Shown: positions 51,982-61,424 of the stretch, one piece after another
Numbering within the stretch: the stretch's first letter is position 1
Layout of the letters: every line of letters begins with the position of its first letter
Assembly: GCF_021568695.1 (NCBI RefSeq)
Contig: NZ_JAKGTI010000001.1
Coordinates: forward strand, 992,001-1,056,000
Direction: 5' to 3'
DNA from: Maritalea mediterranea
GTDB taxonomy: Bacteria; Pseudomonadota; Alphaproteobacteria; Rhizobiales; Devosiaceae
DNA: 64,000 bases
Translations under genes and position numbers: made by a program
The notes under the pieces: generated by a model
Told to the model about the DNA's origin: nothing
Seen by the model: only the letters and a program-made list of their open reading frames with translations
The model's database searches: none

Positions 51982-54075
51982 ATGCCTGAACTCTTGCTTG
52001 AACTGTTTTCAGAAGAAATCCCGGCTGGCCAACAGCGCCGCGCGGCGGAAAACTTGAAAAAACTGATTACCGATCAATTGGTGGAAAAAGGCGTGTTGTA
52101 TGAAGGTGCGGTGGCTCACGCCACGCCACGCCGCCTGACGCTACATATTGCGGGCCTGCCCAAGGCGTCCGAAGACGTCAAAACTGAACGCAAAGGCCCG
52201 CGAACGGATGCGCCGGAAAAAGCAATCCAGGGCTTTTTGCGCGCCGCTGGCCTGAACTCAGTTGACGAAGCGCAAGTGCAAAGTGACCCAAAAAAGGGTG
52301 ATTTCTATGTGGCGGTGATCGAGAAAAAGGGTGAATTGACCACCGATATTCTCGCCAATCTGCTGCCGGGCACCATTGAGAAGTTCCCCTGGCCGAAATC
52401 TATGCGTTGGGGATCGGGCAAGCTGAGCTGGATTCGCCCGCTGCGTGCCATCACTGCGACCTTTGGTCATGAAGGCGAAGACCCGGAAATTATCGACTTT
52501 GAGGTGGATGGACTGAAGTCCGCCGATATCACTTATGGCCACCGCTTTATGGCACCGGATGCCATCAAAGTGCGCCGTTTTGACGATTATGCTCAGGCGC
52601 TGGAGCAAAACAAGGTAGTGCTGGACTTTGACCGTCGCAAAGAAATGATCCGCGCCGATGCGGCCAATCTCGCCTTCGCCCAAAATCTCAATGTGATTGA
52701 AGATGAGGGGCTGCTGGACGAAGTGGCCGGGTTGGTGGAGTGGCCGCAAACCATGATGGGCCGTTTTGATGAAAAGTTTCTCTCACTGCCCGAAGAAGTA
52801 GTGATTACCGCGATCCGCGCTCACCAGAAATGCTTCTGCCTGCGCGATGGCAACACAGGCAAACTGGCCAACCATTTTATTCTTGTCTCCAATCTGGATG
52901 CGGAAGATGGCGGCAAAACCATTGTGGGCGGCAATGAGCGGGTGATCAAAGCACGGCTGTCCGACGCGAAATTCTTCTACGATACCGATTTGAATGTGCC
53001 ACTGGAAAACCGCTTGTCGAAGCTCGACAATATGGTCTTCCACGAAAAGCTGGGCACCCAGAGCGCCCGCGTGGAGCGGTTGATTGCGTTAAGCAAAGCC
53101 ATCGCCGCGCAGATCAACGCGCCCACGCAGGATGTGGAACGCGCCGCCAAATTGGCTAAGGCCGATCTGGTGACCGATATGGTGTTTGAATTCCCCGAAT
53201 TGCAGGGGCTGATGGGCCGCTACTATGCCGAAGCGCAGGCTGAGAAATCCCAAGTCGCGGCGGCATTGCAGGACCATTATAAGCCGGTGGGGCCAAGCGA
53301 TAATGTGCCCGAAGATTTGACCGCAGCCGCTGTGGCGCTGGCGGACAAGCTGGACATGCTGACCGGCTTCTGGGCCATTGATGAAAAGCCGACAGGGTCA
53401 AAAGATCCGTTTGCATTGCGTCGCGCGGCGCTGGGCGTTATCCGCATCTGCTTGGAAAACAAGCTGGACTTTGCCTTTGATCAGCTGCTGGCGGACCACA
53501 TGCAAAGCTTCACCGTTGAAGGTGAGGCGGAAGAGGTGCTGGCATCCTTGTGCAGCTTTATGGAAGACCGGCTGACCGTGCAAATGCGCGAGCAGGGTAT
53601 CGCTCATGACGTACTTAGCGCCGTGCTCTATAAGAACGGCTTGGCCAAGGGCGTGAGCCTTGTGAACATTGCCGCACGGGCGAAAGAGCTGAACGGGCTG
53701 GTGAAAAGTGAGCAGGGGGAAAGCCTTGTGGCCGGTTATCGACGCGCGGCCAACATTTTGCGCGCCGAAGAGAAAAAGGATGGCCGCCGCTATCAGGACG
53801 AAGTGGACCACACCCTGTTCAAGACCGGCGAGGAAGAAAAACTCGCGACCTCGATCGAAGTGATCAATGAAGCGGTGGCCGCCAACATTGCCGCCGATGA
53901 TTTTGCCACCGCCATCAGTGAGCTGTCCTCCCTGCGGGCGCCAGTGGATGCGTTCTTTGAGAATGTGCTGGTGAATGACGACGATCAGGCTGTGCGGGTC
54001 AACCGGCTTAATCTGCTGGCAAAACTGCGCGATACCATGCATTTGATCGCCAATTTCTCCAAGCTAGAAGGCTGA
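51982..54075 (+). CDS. glyS: Glycine-tRNA ligase beta subunit
   Basis: The 697-residue beta subunit of the tetrameric glycyl-tRNA synthetase binds and positions tRNA(Gly). It starts PELLLELFSEEIPAGQQRRAAENL and keeps the HD-like and anticodon-binding regions; SKDPFALRRAALGVIRI and VNRLNLLAKLRDTMHLIANFSKLEG at the end are standard. A terminator follows 36 bases after the stop. The alpha subunit gene is 2.96 kb upstream on the same strand. Complete and typical in length. Confidence 0.97.
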   Translation: MPELLLELFSEEIPAGQQRRAAENLKKLITDQLVEKGVLYEGAVAHATPRRLTLHIAGLPKASEDVKTERKGPRTDAPEKAIQGFLRAAGLNSVDEAQVQSDPKKGDFYVAVIEKKGELTTDILANLLPGTIEKFPWPKSMRWGSGKLSWIRPLRAITATFGHEGEDPEIIDFEVDGLKSADITYGHRFMAPDAIKVRRFDDYAQALEQNKVVLDFDRRKEMIRADAANLAFAQNLNVIEDEGLLDEVAGLVEWPQTMMGRFDEKFLSLPEEVVITAIRAHQKCFCLRDGNTGKLANHFILVSNLDAEDGGKTIVGGNERVIKARLSDAKFFYDTDLNVPLENRLSKLDNMVFHEKLGTQSARVERLIALSKAIAAQINAPTQDVERAAKLAKADLVTDMVFEFPELQGLMGRYYAEAQAEKSQVAAALQDHYKPVGPSDNVPEDLTAAAVALADKLDMLTGFWAIDEKPTGSKDPFALRRAALGVIRICLENKLDFAFDQLLADHMQSFTVEGEAEEVLASLCSFMEDRLTVQMREQGIAHDVLSAVLYKNGLAKGVSLVNIAARAKELNGLVKSEQGESLVAGYRRAANILRAEEKKDGRRYQDEVDHTLFKTGEEEKLATSIEVINEAVAANIAADDFATAISELSSLRAPVDAFFENVLVNDDDQAVRVNRLNLLAKLRDTMHLIANFSKLEG

Positions 54076-54109
54076 TCAGCCCTTAATTTGAACAAATTGC
54101 AGTTTTAGT

Positions 54110-54143
54110 AAACGCCGTAAGCCGTAAGGTTTGCGGCGTTTTG
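54110..54143 (+). terminator. Rho-independent terminator of glyS
   Basis: AACGCCG and CGGCGTT form the stem around a longer loop, with a TTTT run partly within the right arm. It lies 36 bases after the glyS stop and ends the glyQ to glyS cluster. Confidence 0.78.
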
Positions 54144-54248
54144 TATCATTTTGGTATTTTTTAAATACTTCATTAACCACAAATCTCTAGACGCTAATAT
54201 TCAAAATGCCTAATCTGCTGGGCGTTAGCGGGTGAGTAGAAGAAAGTG

Positions 54249-54530
54249 ATGCAGTTGCGTAAGATTGTTTTAGCGATGGTGATGGCCCTTTTGCCCATCT
54301 CGGCCTCGGCCGCTCAATATGAAGTGCAAGCGCAAAATGGCAATGAACAGGGCTGGTCGCTCAAAGCCGATTGTGAGGCCAATTTAAGCACAAGTTGCAC
54401 GTCGGCCTATTTTTGCTCCAATGAAATCTGGATGGCGAATGCCTCCTTTGATGCGGTGCAACAGCGCCGATATGATGGCCAGCAACTGGTGATCGTAAAA
54501 GATGGCAACCCCATTTGCGCGGTGAATTGA
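54249..54530 (+). CDS. Small exported protein of unknown function
   Basis: The 93-residue protein has a signal peptide (MQLRKIVLAMVMALLPISASA, cleaved at ASA-AQ) and a short mature domain with four cysteines (C near 41, 48, 54 and the last near 91), which could form disulfides in the periplasm. I do not recognise a family. The ATG at 54249 follows a GTG codon at 54246. It stands alone between glyS and rnhA. Confidence 0.65.
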   Translation: MQLRKIVLAMVMALLPISASAAQYEVQAQNGNEQGWSLKADCEANLSTSCTSAYFCSNEIWMANASFDAVQQRRYDGQQLVIVKDGNPICAVN

Positions 54531-54549
54531 TCTCCACCCGAACGGCCTA

Positions 54550-54993
54550 TTACTTTTCCTTAAAAGGCGCCATACCCCGATTGGCCAACTGATCGGCGCG
54601 CTCATTGCCTTCATGCCCCGCATGGCCTTTCACCCAATGAAAGGTGACATCATGCTGCTGAAGTTTCGAATCAAGTTCCCGCCATAAATCTTCGTTTTTA
54701 ACCGGCTTTTTAGATGCGGTGCGCCAGCCATTGCGCTTCCAATTGTGGATCCAGCCGGTAATGCCGCCTTTGACATATTGGCTGTCCGTATAAAGATCAA
54801 TCGGGCAGGCACGCTTAAGCGCGTTAAGCGCCTGAATCGCTGCCATCAGTTCCATACGGTTGTTGGTGGTGTTGGCCTCACCGCCGCACAATTCCTTTTC
54901 CTTGCCGTTAAAGCGCAGCAGCGCGCCCCAGCCACCGGGGCCAGGATTGCCTGAACAGGCACCGTCGGTAAAAATGGTCACACGCTCAGCCAC
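54550..54993 (-). CDS. rnhA: Ribonuclease HI
   Basis: The 147-residue enzyme cuts RNA in RNA-DNA hybrids. The DEDD residues are D10 in [18 protein letters not shown]48 in [11 protein letters not shown]70 in [10 protein letters not shown], and the late Asp in [12 protein letters not shown]. It is the standard length. It is the last gene of an ispH-GNAT-rnhA run on the minus strand; the GNAT gene overlaps its start by 8 bases. In many Rhizobiales thrB stands between ispH and rnhA; here an acetyltransferase takes that place. Confidence 0.96.
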   Translation of the reverse strand: MAERVTIFTDGACSGNPGPGGWGALLRFNGKEKELCGGEANTTNNRMELMAAIQALNALKRACPIDLYTDSQYVKGGITGWIHNWKRNGWRTASKKPVKNEDLWRELDSKLQQHDVTFHWVKGHAGHEGNERADQLANRGMAPFKEK

Positions 54994-55513
54994 GCCACAT
55001 CTCCCGCGTATATTTGTGAAACGTCAGTTCTTTGCCTGTTTCCTCTTCCGTCTCGGTGTGGGTGAACACCATACCGATGGACCGGAGAATATGTATAGAG
55101 GGCGCATTGGCCGTATAGGCAAAGCCCCAGCAAAAATCATGATCGGTTTCGCGAAACAGCCAGTCACGGATGGCAACCGCGGCTTCCTTGGCGTAGCCCT
55201 TGCGCCATTCTGATCTTAAGATCGCATATCCAAGTTCAGGTGTATTCTGGGGGCCATGCACGCCAAAGCCAGCGCGACCCACAAAGGCACCATCTGACTT
55301 CCGGATCAGGCGAAATTTGCAAAATCCAAATCGGGCATAGTTTTTGGCCCACTCATTCATGCGGGCTTGCGCGTCCTCACGCGTTTCGCGACGACCGAGC
55401 AAATAGCGCCCAACATCTTCATCATCGTGCAGCCTGAACACATCTTCAAGCTGGTCTGGGGTCCATGTGCTAAACACCAGCCGGTCGCTTTCAAACAAGG
55501 GCTTGCCGTCCAT
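54986..55513 (-). CDS. GNAT N-acetyltransferase, RimJ/RimL type
   Basis: The 175-residue acetyltransferase has the opening [32 protein letters not shown] and the acetyl-CoA loop [18 protein letters not shown]. These place it in the RimJ/RimL-like clan, where modified partners are ribosomal proteins or small molecules. It lies between ispH (2 bases away) and rnhA (8-base overlap), and is cotranscribed by position. The substrate is unknown. A different gene usually holds this position in relatives, so an earlier replacement is possible. Confidence 0.88.
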   Translation of the reverse strand: MDGKPLFESDRLVFSTWTPDQLEDVFRLHDDEDVGRYLLGRRETREDAQARMNEWAKNYARFGFCKFRLIRKSDGAFVGRAGFGVHGPQNTPELGYAILRSEWRKGYAKEAAVAIRDWLFRETDHDFCWGFAYTANAPSIHILRSIGMVFTHTETEEETGKELTFHKYTREMWRG

Positions 55514-55515
55514 TA

Positions 55516-56466
55516 TCAGGCCCGCAGCTCCCGCGGCACATTAAAGGCGATATTTTCTTCTGCCGTCACTTCAGTGGAGACGGTGATGTCATAATGTTCG
55601 GCAAATTTTTCAATGATCTCATTCACCAGCTCTTCTGGTGCCGAGGCACCGGCAGAGATGCCCAATTTGTTCACGCCCTCAAAGTCAGCCCAGACGATGT
55701 CGCTGGCGCGCTGGATCAAGCCAGATTTCGGGCAGCCTGCGCGATCGGCCACTTCCACCAGCCGCATTGAGTTGGAGGAGTTAGGGGCGCCAACAACCAC
55801 CATGGCATCCACATGCGGCGCGACCTGTTTCACTGCCTCCTGCCGGTTGGTGGTGGCGTAGCAAATATCTTCCTTGTGCGGTGCGCTGATGCTGGGGAAG
55901 CGCTTTTGCAGCGCCGCGACAATCGCCGCTGTATCATCCACAGAAAGGGTGGTTTGCGTGACAAAGGCCAAATCATTCGCTGATTTGGGCTCAAACTTTT
56001 CCGCGTCCTCGACCGTTTCGATCAAAGTGATCGCGCCTTCGGGCAATTGGCCCATTGTGCCGATCACCTCCGGGTGCCCCGCATGGCCGATCAGTACAAT
56101 TTCCTTGCCCTCATCATAATGGCGCTGGGCTTCCACATGCACTTTGGACACCAGCGGGCAGGTGGCGTCGAGATAGAACATTTTACGTTCCTGCGCATTG
56201 GCGGGCACCGATTTTGGCACGCCATGGGCGGAGAAGATCACTGGGGCGTCCGTGTCGGGGATTTCATCCAATTCTTCGACGAAAACCGCCCCCTTTTCGC
56301 GCAGGCCATCTACCACATATTTATTATGTACAATCTCATGCCGCACATAGACCGGCGCGCCATATTTTTGCAACGCCAGCTCTACAATCTGGATCGCCCG
56401 GTCCACACCGGCGCAAAAACCGCGTGGGGCACAAAGAATTATTTCCAAAGGTCGTTTTTCTGTCAT
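55516..56466 (-). CDS. ispH: 4-hydroxy-3-methylbut-2-enyl diphosphate reductase
   Basis: The 316-residue [4Fe-4S] enzyme makes the last step of the MEP pathway, yielding IPP and DMAPP. The three cluster cysteines are in [11 protein letters not shown] (about 16), [13 protein letters not shown] (about 96) and [14 protein letters not shown] (about 196), and the [11 protein letters not shown] motif follows. It heads a minus-strand operon with a GNAT gene and rnhA. The start is typical. It is complete and cytosolic. Confidence 0.96.
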   Translation of the reverse strand: MTEKRPLEIILCAPRGFCAGVDRAIQIVELALQKYGAPVYVRHEIVHNKYVVDGLREKGAVFVEELDEIPDTDAPVIFSAHGVPKSVPANAQERKMFYLDATCPLVSKVHVEAQRHYDEGKEIVLIGHAGHPEVIGTMGQLPEGAITLIETVEDAEKFEPKSANDLAFVTQTTLSVDDTAAIVAALQKRFPSISAPHKEDICYATTNRQEAVKQVAPHVDAMVVVGAPNSSNSMRLVEVADRAGCPKSGLIQRASDIVWADFEGVNKLGISAGASAPEELVNEIIEKFAEHYDITVSTEVTAEENIAFNVPRELRA

Positions 56467-56577
56467 AGTGGTGAGAGATGCGTTCTATTTGTGGTGAAGT
56501 CAAGGCATAGACAAAAGCTCAGTTGCCCTGAACTGATTTGATCCGCATAGTAATAAATGTGAATCTGTTTGTCTCGG

Positions 56578-58884
56578 GTGAAAATTGTGCCACATTCCAT
56601 CAATCAGCAAATCTTTGCGCTTGCGCCGGCCAATGAGCCGCCGCGCCTGAACAAAGAGCAGGAGCGATTGGTCGTGGGCAAGGCTGCCTGGATTTATGCC
56701 ATGGCACAATCCGGTGTGCCCACAGCGCCCACAATCTGCCTGACGCGCCAAGCCTGGGAAAATCTGAAAACCGCCGATGTGGGCAGCCCCATGGCCGCCC
56801 ATTGGGTGGCGACCCTGTTCAAATTGGTCAAGAAGGGCCAGCAACCGCCCAAGCTGGTGGTGCGCACCGCCGCCCACACGCATTTGGCCGGGCTGGCACG
56901 GGTGCGCGGGGCCATCGACGCGCCGGCAAAGGACAAAGACGCGCTGGACGTGAAAAAGCCACTCGGCCGCGCCATTCAACGGGCATTCGATTCTTACCAG
57001 ATCGGCACCCCGGTTTGGGCCGATGATGGTGCCGTCAATCTGAAGGACGAGCAGATCGTTATCGTGCAGGCCGCCTTCGATCAGCCTGTGGTGCAAATGC
57101 AAACGCGTGACCTCAATTCAGGCCTGATGGGGCCAACGGCCGTCAATGGAGAGCGGGCATTGCCGGAGAGTTTTACCGGCACCGCGGCGCAGGAGCTCTG
57201 TGCCACCGTAGATCGGTTGGCTGGCACGCATATGATTTGCCTGGCTGCTCTGGCGGGGAAACGTGTGGTGTTTCTATCGGCGCGTCCCGTGCAGGCCCCC
57301 ATATCGGCCATTCTGGAAGCCGCCTGCGATCGAGTGGCGCGTGGTATTTGGACGCCAAGGCAGGCAGTGAGTAAAGTCGACCCGGGTCGACTGCCGCAAT
57401 TGCTGCACGCTCGTTTAAAGAGTAAAAAACGCGCATCGCCGCTCTCAGTCGGCATGGGCGTTTCCCCCGGCGCGGCCAGCGGCGCTATTGTCTTTTCCGC
57501 TGAGGATGCGTCGCGCTATCAGGCGCGGGGCAAGGATTGTATCCTGGTTAGTCTCGAAACGGGACCAGCTGATATTGAGGGCATGCAGGCTGCAAACGGC
57601 ATTCTCACCGCCCGGGGCGGGATCACCAGTCATGCAGCGGTGATCGCGCGGGTGACAGGCAAACCCTGCGTTTCCGGCGTGCGCTCTTTGGTGATCGACA
57701 TGGAAAATGGCACTTTGCAACTGGGTGATCGCACCCTGACGCAAGGCGCGGAACTAACTATTGATGGAAACTCGGGCGAAGTCTATGCCGGTGCGTTGCC
57801 GCTGACACAGCCCAATATTGGCGGCGCTTTGGGTAAATTGCTGGATTGGGCGGATGGAAGCCGCACCATTGAAGTGCGCACCAATGTGGAAACCATCGAG
57901 GGTGCGCGAACAGCTCTGTCCTTTGGAGCAGAGGGCATTGGCTTGGCGCGATCCGAACATATGTTTTTTTCCGCGGAACGCATGGTGGCGCTGCGCCGCA
58001 TGATGTTCAGCCAAGATCTGGATGATCGGGTGGAGGCGCTGCAAGGGCTAGTGGAATATCAAGCCAATGATTATGCCCAGCTGTTCACCGAAATGGAGGG
58101 GCGACCCATCACGGTGCGCCTGTTTGATCCGCCACTTCACGAGTTTCTGCCCCGCACCCCGGAGGAGGTTCAAGAGACCGCAGCCTCGCTCGGGCTCAAA
58201 ATTAGTGATTTTGAGCGGCGACTGGAGCGGTTGATTGAGGTGAACCCGATGCTGGGGCATCGCGGTTGTCGTTTGGCGATATCTTACCCTGAAATTCTGG
58301 AAATGCAGATCAAGGCGCTGGTCGCAGGTGGGAATGCGGCGATACAGACCAATGATGTGCCGGTCAATCTGGAAATCATGGTGCCATTTGTTTCTTCTTC
58401 GCGAGAGGTCGCCTGGGTGCGTAGCCATATTCTGGCGCTGATGGAGCAATTGGGTATGTCGCCCTCCGAAACATTCAAATACTCCGTTGGCACCATGATT
58501 GAGTTGCCCCGTGCCGCGATCCGCGCCGGGGAGATTGCCAAACATGTTGATTTCTTCTCTTTTGGCACCAATGATTTGACCCAAACTACTTTCGGGATTT
58601 CGCGCGACGATGCGCCAGCATTTTTGGCGGCCTATCAACGCAAAAAACTTTATGATGCCGATCCGTTCGTCACCATCGACAAGAAGGGCGTTGGCGAGCT
58701 GATCCGCACCGCCATTCGCCGCGGAAGAGCCGCTAACAAAGATTTAAAGATCGGCATTTGTGGCGAACATGCGGGTGATCCGGAGAGTCTGAAGTTTTTT
58801 GCAGGTCTCAATGTCGATTATGTGAGCTGCTCCCCGTTCCGCATTCCCATTGCGCGTTTGGCCTTGGCACAGGCAGCAATTTAG
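56578..58884 (+). CDS. PPDK-like PEP-utilising protein with a degenerate ATP-grasp domain
   Basis: About 768 residues from the GTG at 56578 (a TTG at 56569 is an alternative). The C-terminal two thirds match pyruvate phosphate dikinase: the phosphohistidine motif GGITSHAAVIAR, and then a PEP/pyruvate barrel with LFDPPLHEFLP, FGTNDLTQTTFGISRDDA and the catalytic cysteine in CGEHAGDPES. The N-terminal third is recognisably related (VVGKAAWIYAMAQSGVPTAPT) but shortened, and lacks the normal MPGMMDT and NAQGEDVVAG segments that bind ATP. It is thus likely unable to use nucleotide, and might work with another kinase, act as a phosphotransfer protein, or bind PEP. PPDK itself is about 880 residues. 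Confidence 0.82.
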   Translation: MKIVPHSINQQIFALAPANEPPRLNKEQERLVVGKAAWIYAMAQSGVPTAPTICLTRQAWENLKTADVGSPMAAHWVATLFKLVKKGQQPPKLVVRTAAHTHLAGLARVRGAIDAPAKDKDALDVKKPLGRAIQRAFDSYQIGTPVWADDGAVNLKDEQIVIVQAAFDQPVVQMQTRDLNSGLMGPTAVNGERALPESFTGTAAQELCATVDRLAGTHMICLAALAGKRVVFLSARPVQAPISAILEAACDRVARGIWTPRQAVSKVDPGRLPQLLHARLKSKKRASPLSVGMGVSPGAASGAIVFSAEDASRYQARGKDCILVSLETGPADIEGMQAANGILTARGGITSHAAVIARVTGKPCVSGVRSLVIDMENGTLQLGDRTLTQGAELTIDGNSGEVYAGALPLTQPNIGGALGKLLDWADGSRTIEVRTNVETIEGARTALSFGAEGIGLARSEHMFFSAERMVALRRMMFSQDLDDRVEALQGLVEYQANDYAQLFTEMEGRPITVRLFDPPLHEFLPRTPEEVQETAASLGLKISDFERRLERLIEVNPMLGHRGCRLAISYPEILEMQIKALVAGGNAAIQTNDVPVNLEIMVPFVSSSREVAWVRSHILALMEQLGMSPSETFKYSVGTMIELPRAAIRAGEIAKHVDFFSFGTNDLTQTTFGISRDDAPAFLAAYQRKKLYDADPFVTIDKKGVGELIRTAIRRGRAANKDLKIGICGEHAGDPESLKFFAGLNVDYVSCSPFRIPIARLALAQAAI

Positions 58885-59046
58885 GCCTTTATTTACCAAA
58901 GGGTCAAAATTTAGCCCCATAATCTCCTTTTCAGCGCTGCAAACCAACCACATTCAGACCGTGATTCGCGTTTACTCCCCATAAACCAAGATTCGACATA
59001 CTAGGCCCACGGCGCGTTTATGCCTGTGAGTAGCATCGAGTAAAAA

Positions 59047-60093
59047 ATGAGTTTGAAAATGGCTGGCCCGAAAGGGCAGGGGCGCGTAAAAAATAAGCCG
59101 CTATATAATGGCTTTTGCGCGATATTGAGCTTTGCAACGGTGATGATCGCTTTTACCAACGTTTCCCTGGAACGGTTGGACGAAAGCGCTGAGTTGTTTA
59201 TCGATCCTATGCAGATCGACAAATTGCTGGCATCACGTGAAGCCGCACCCACTTTGGAAAATTTCTCTGTTGCGGCCGCTTTTGTCGGCCCAAATCGCGA
59301 TGCCAAAACCGACCGGCGTCGCGGCCCGACCGCAATGGAGGTGGCGCAAAGCTTTGCCCAGACGCGCTTCAAACTGGCGGAGGCAAGGGCACCCAAAGTG
59401 GAAATGCCTGACCCAATTATGGTGGCTGCCATCGGTGACACCCCAAAAAAGACGAGAACGCCAGGCGAAGATGTGGAATTGGTCGCTGCGCCGCAGGAAA
59501 TGCCCAAAATGGCCGCGCTTAAAGCGATTGATGCGATTTCAGGCACTGCCGAAAATGGTCCGGACGCCGTCGATCGAGACCCCAACCTGCCATTCCCAGT
59601 AAAAGTGCCAACAAAGCTGGCCTATGCGCGCGACAATGCCCCCAAAACAACAGATTTGACCGCGCCGCTGACGCAAGCGTCCATGGACGCGGACAAACGT
59701 GAAAAGTGGTGCATGGCAACAGCCATTTACTTTGAGGCGCGTGGCGAAAAATATCGTGGCCAGGTGGCCGTGGCTCAGGTCGTACGCAATCGGGTCAAGC
59801 ACAAGGCCTATCCCAACACAATTTGTGGTGTCGTGTTTCAAAATCAAACTTGGCGCAATCGCTGCCAGTTCTCATTCGCCTGTGACGGCATTCCAGAGCG
59901 TGTTAATGAAAAAGGCGCGTGGGCCACCGCAGAGGAAATCGCCCATAAGGTGATCCGCGGCGATATATATCTGCCTGAAGTGTCGAATTCGACTCACTAT
60001 CACGCCGACTATGTGAACCCGCATTGGGCCTCGCGCCTGAAGCGCATGACCAAAATCGGGACGCACATATTCTATCGCTTCAAACGCGGCTAA
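59047..60093 (+). CDS. SleB-type cell wall hydrolase
   Basis: The 348-residue protein has an N-terminal membrane helix (about 20-38, GFCAILSFATVMIAFTNVSL), a long low-complexity periplasmic linker, and a C-terminal Hydrolase_2 (SleB) domain from about 218. The domain holds WCMATAIYFEARGEKYRGQVAVAQVVRNRV with the catalytic glutamate in YFEARGE. Such enzymes cleave peptidoglycan glycan strands. In alphaproteobacteria they are thought to work in cell wall remodelling, not spore germination. It stands alone. Confidence 0.93.
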   Translation: MSLKMAGPKGQGRVKNKPLYNGFCAILSFATVMIAFTNVSLERLDESAELFIDPMQIDKLLASREAAPTLENFSVAAAFVGPNRDAKTDRRRGPTAMEVAQSFAQTRFKLAEARAPKVEMPDPIMVAAIGDTPKKTRTPGEDVELVAAPQEMPKMAALKAIDAISGTAENGPDAVDRDPNLPFPVKVPTKLAYARDNAPKTTDLTAPLTQASMDADKREKWCMATAIYFEARGEKYRGQVAVAQVVRNRVKHKAYPNTICGVVFQNQTWRNRCQFSFACDGIPERVNEKGAWATAEEIAHKVIRGDIYLPEVSNSTHYHADYVNPHWASRLKRMTKIGTHIFYRFKRG

Positions 60094-60109
60094 TTCGGGT
60101 TTTGCGCGA

Positions 60110-60616
60110 TCACTTTGCCATAGATTGGTAATAGTAAACGATGGAAGATGGGCTGTGCATCAGGTCAACCTGGCGCTGATGCAGCTCCGCTTTGGTAAAA
60201 TAGGTCATTGAGCCATCTGTCACGCCGGGCACCAACGGGAATACCCGTTCAGCTTTAATGCCCGGATACATCACGCTGGATGAGGCAAAGCCATCGGTTG
60301 AATAGGTGCCAGTGCTGGTGTAGGCGATGCGGACATCGTGTTCATTGCCATAACCGATCTTACGCACTGTGGCGCTGGCAAACGGTTCCATATCAACATT
60401 ATCGTTCGCCGTGATGCGAAAATGCTCATCATTGATGCGCACGAACTGGGTCAAATCAATGGGTTGAGGTGCCTGTTCATCCCGTATTTCATCAGCACCT
60501 GCTTGCACGCTGCGCACAAACTCCGGCCCCATTTCAGCTAGAGCTACGCCACCGGTCACAGCAAGCAAAAAGGCGAGTGGGCCAAAGTGGAAGCTTGAAA
60601 ATGGTGAGCTGCGCAT
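60110..60616 (-). CDS. Conserved exported protein with a CtrA-box promoter
   Basis: The 168-residue protein has a signal peptide (SFHFGPLAFLLAVTGGVALAEM) and a mature domain that includes FVRINDEHFRITANDNVDMEPF and a YYYQS tail. I do not know a family for it, though related proteins occur in other Rhizobiales. It has no cysteine, lipobox or membrane helix besides the signal. A perfect TTAA-N7-TTAAC box lies 71-86 bases upstream of its start, so its expression could follow the cell cycle. It converges with the SleB gene. Confidence 0.72.
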   Translation of the reverse strand: MRSSPFSSFHFGPLAFLLAVTGGVALAEMGPEFVRSVQAGADEIRDEQAPQPIDLTQFVRINDEHFRITANDNVDMEPFASATVRKIGYGNEHDVRIAYTSTGTYSTDGFASSSVMYPGIKAERVFPLVPGVTDGSMTYFTKAELHQRQVDLMHSPSSIVYYYQSMAK

Positions 60617-60686
60617 GATGAATCCTTTTTAAAAATATGTTGTTTAAGGATTTATCAACCATTGCCATGCGCGGTCAAAGCAATGC

Positions 60687-60702
60687 TTAAGAAATGGTTA
60701 AC
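60687..60702 (-). promoter_or_regulatory. CtrA-like box upstream of the exported protein gene
   Basis: TTAAGAAATGGTTAAC matches TTAA-N7-TTAAC exactly; on the minus strand it contains the TTAACCAT octamer seen in many CtrA targets. It lies in the gap between the HD gene end and the start of the exported protein gene at 60616. Confidence 0.7.
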
Positions 60703-60778
60703 AGATGCGCCATAACGGGACGCTGTTGCTCGGCAAAAAAAGCGACGCAGTCGAAGTTAAATGCAGGGCATTTGCGGG

Positions 60779-61393
60779 TTAGCGTGCGGCAGGGCCGGAG
60801 ATTTCAGAAAAGTTTTGCATAAATTGCTCATGCGCCACATGGATGGGCCAGGGGCGAATAAGGCTTTCGAAGTCCGGCATATCAAAGCTCGCAAGGCTTG
60901 GCTCGCCAAAAAGTTTGCGGGCCTCTGCCGGTTCAAATCCGGCCAGATTGACCGCCTCAAAATAGGCGGCCTGCTGATCGGCCTTTTTAATCTGCTTCAC
61001 GACGCTGGCCGACGGATTGGCGGGCAAAGAAAAACGCACATGGATTGCGCCAAGCAATCGGTTTTCAAGTTTTTTGTACTCGCCGCCCATCGCCGCTTTC
61101 AAAGGTGAGATAATATCGCCCATCACATATTCTGGCGCATCATGCAGCAGCGCATAGAGCCGCGCCGACCCGTCAAATTTGGGATTGGCGGCGACCGCCA
61201 GATGCATCACCAGAATCGAGTGCTGGGCCACAGAGAAAGCATAGTCGCCATTGGTTTGCCCATTCCATCGCGCCACACGCGCCAAGCCATGGGCAATGTC
61301 GCTCAACTCAATATCCAGCGGCGAAGGGTCCAACAAATCCAAACGACGGCCAGACAGCATGCGCTGCCATGCACGGGGTTGCGATTTCGCCAT
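60779..61393 (-). CDS. HD-domain nucleotide phosphohydrolase (YfbR-like)
   Basis: The 204-residue protein has HD-superfamily metal motifs: FSVAQHSILVMHLAV (first His), ALLHDAPEYVMGDI (the HD pair) and a later Asp in KKADQQAAYF. The length and motifs match YfbR-like 5'-deoxynucleotidases, which remove phosphate from dNMPs. It precedes an exported protein gene on the same strand with 162 bases between, and follows ygfZ after 31 bases. The assignment is to the superfamily; the substrate is not certain. Confidence 0.85.
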   Translation of the reverse strand: MAKSQPRAWQRMLSGRRLDLLDPSPLDIELSDIAHGLARVARWNGQTNGDYAFSVAQHSILVMHLAVAANPKFDGSARLYALLHDAPEYVMGDIISPLKAAMGGEYKKLENRLLGAIHVRFSLPANPSASVVKQIKKADQQAAYFEAVNLAGFEPAEARKLFGEPSLASFDMPDFESLIRPWPIHVAHEQFMQNFSEISGPAAR

Positions 61394-61424
61394 GGGGGAG
61401 GGCTCTCCGGAATTGTGCGCAGGT

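Noticed and set aside
54161-54176. TTAA-ATACTTCA-TTAA near the small exported protein gene as a CtrA box
   Set aside because: The spacer is 8 bases, not 7, so it does not meet the consensus used for the other three boxes.
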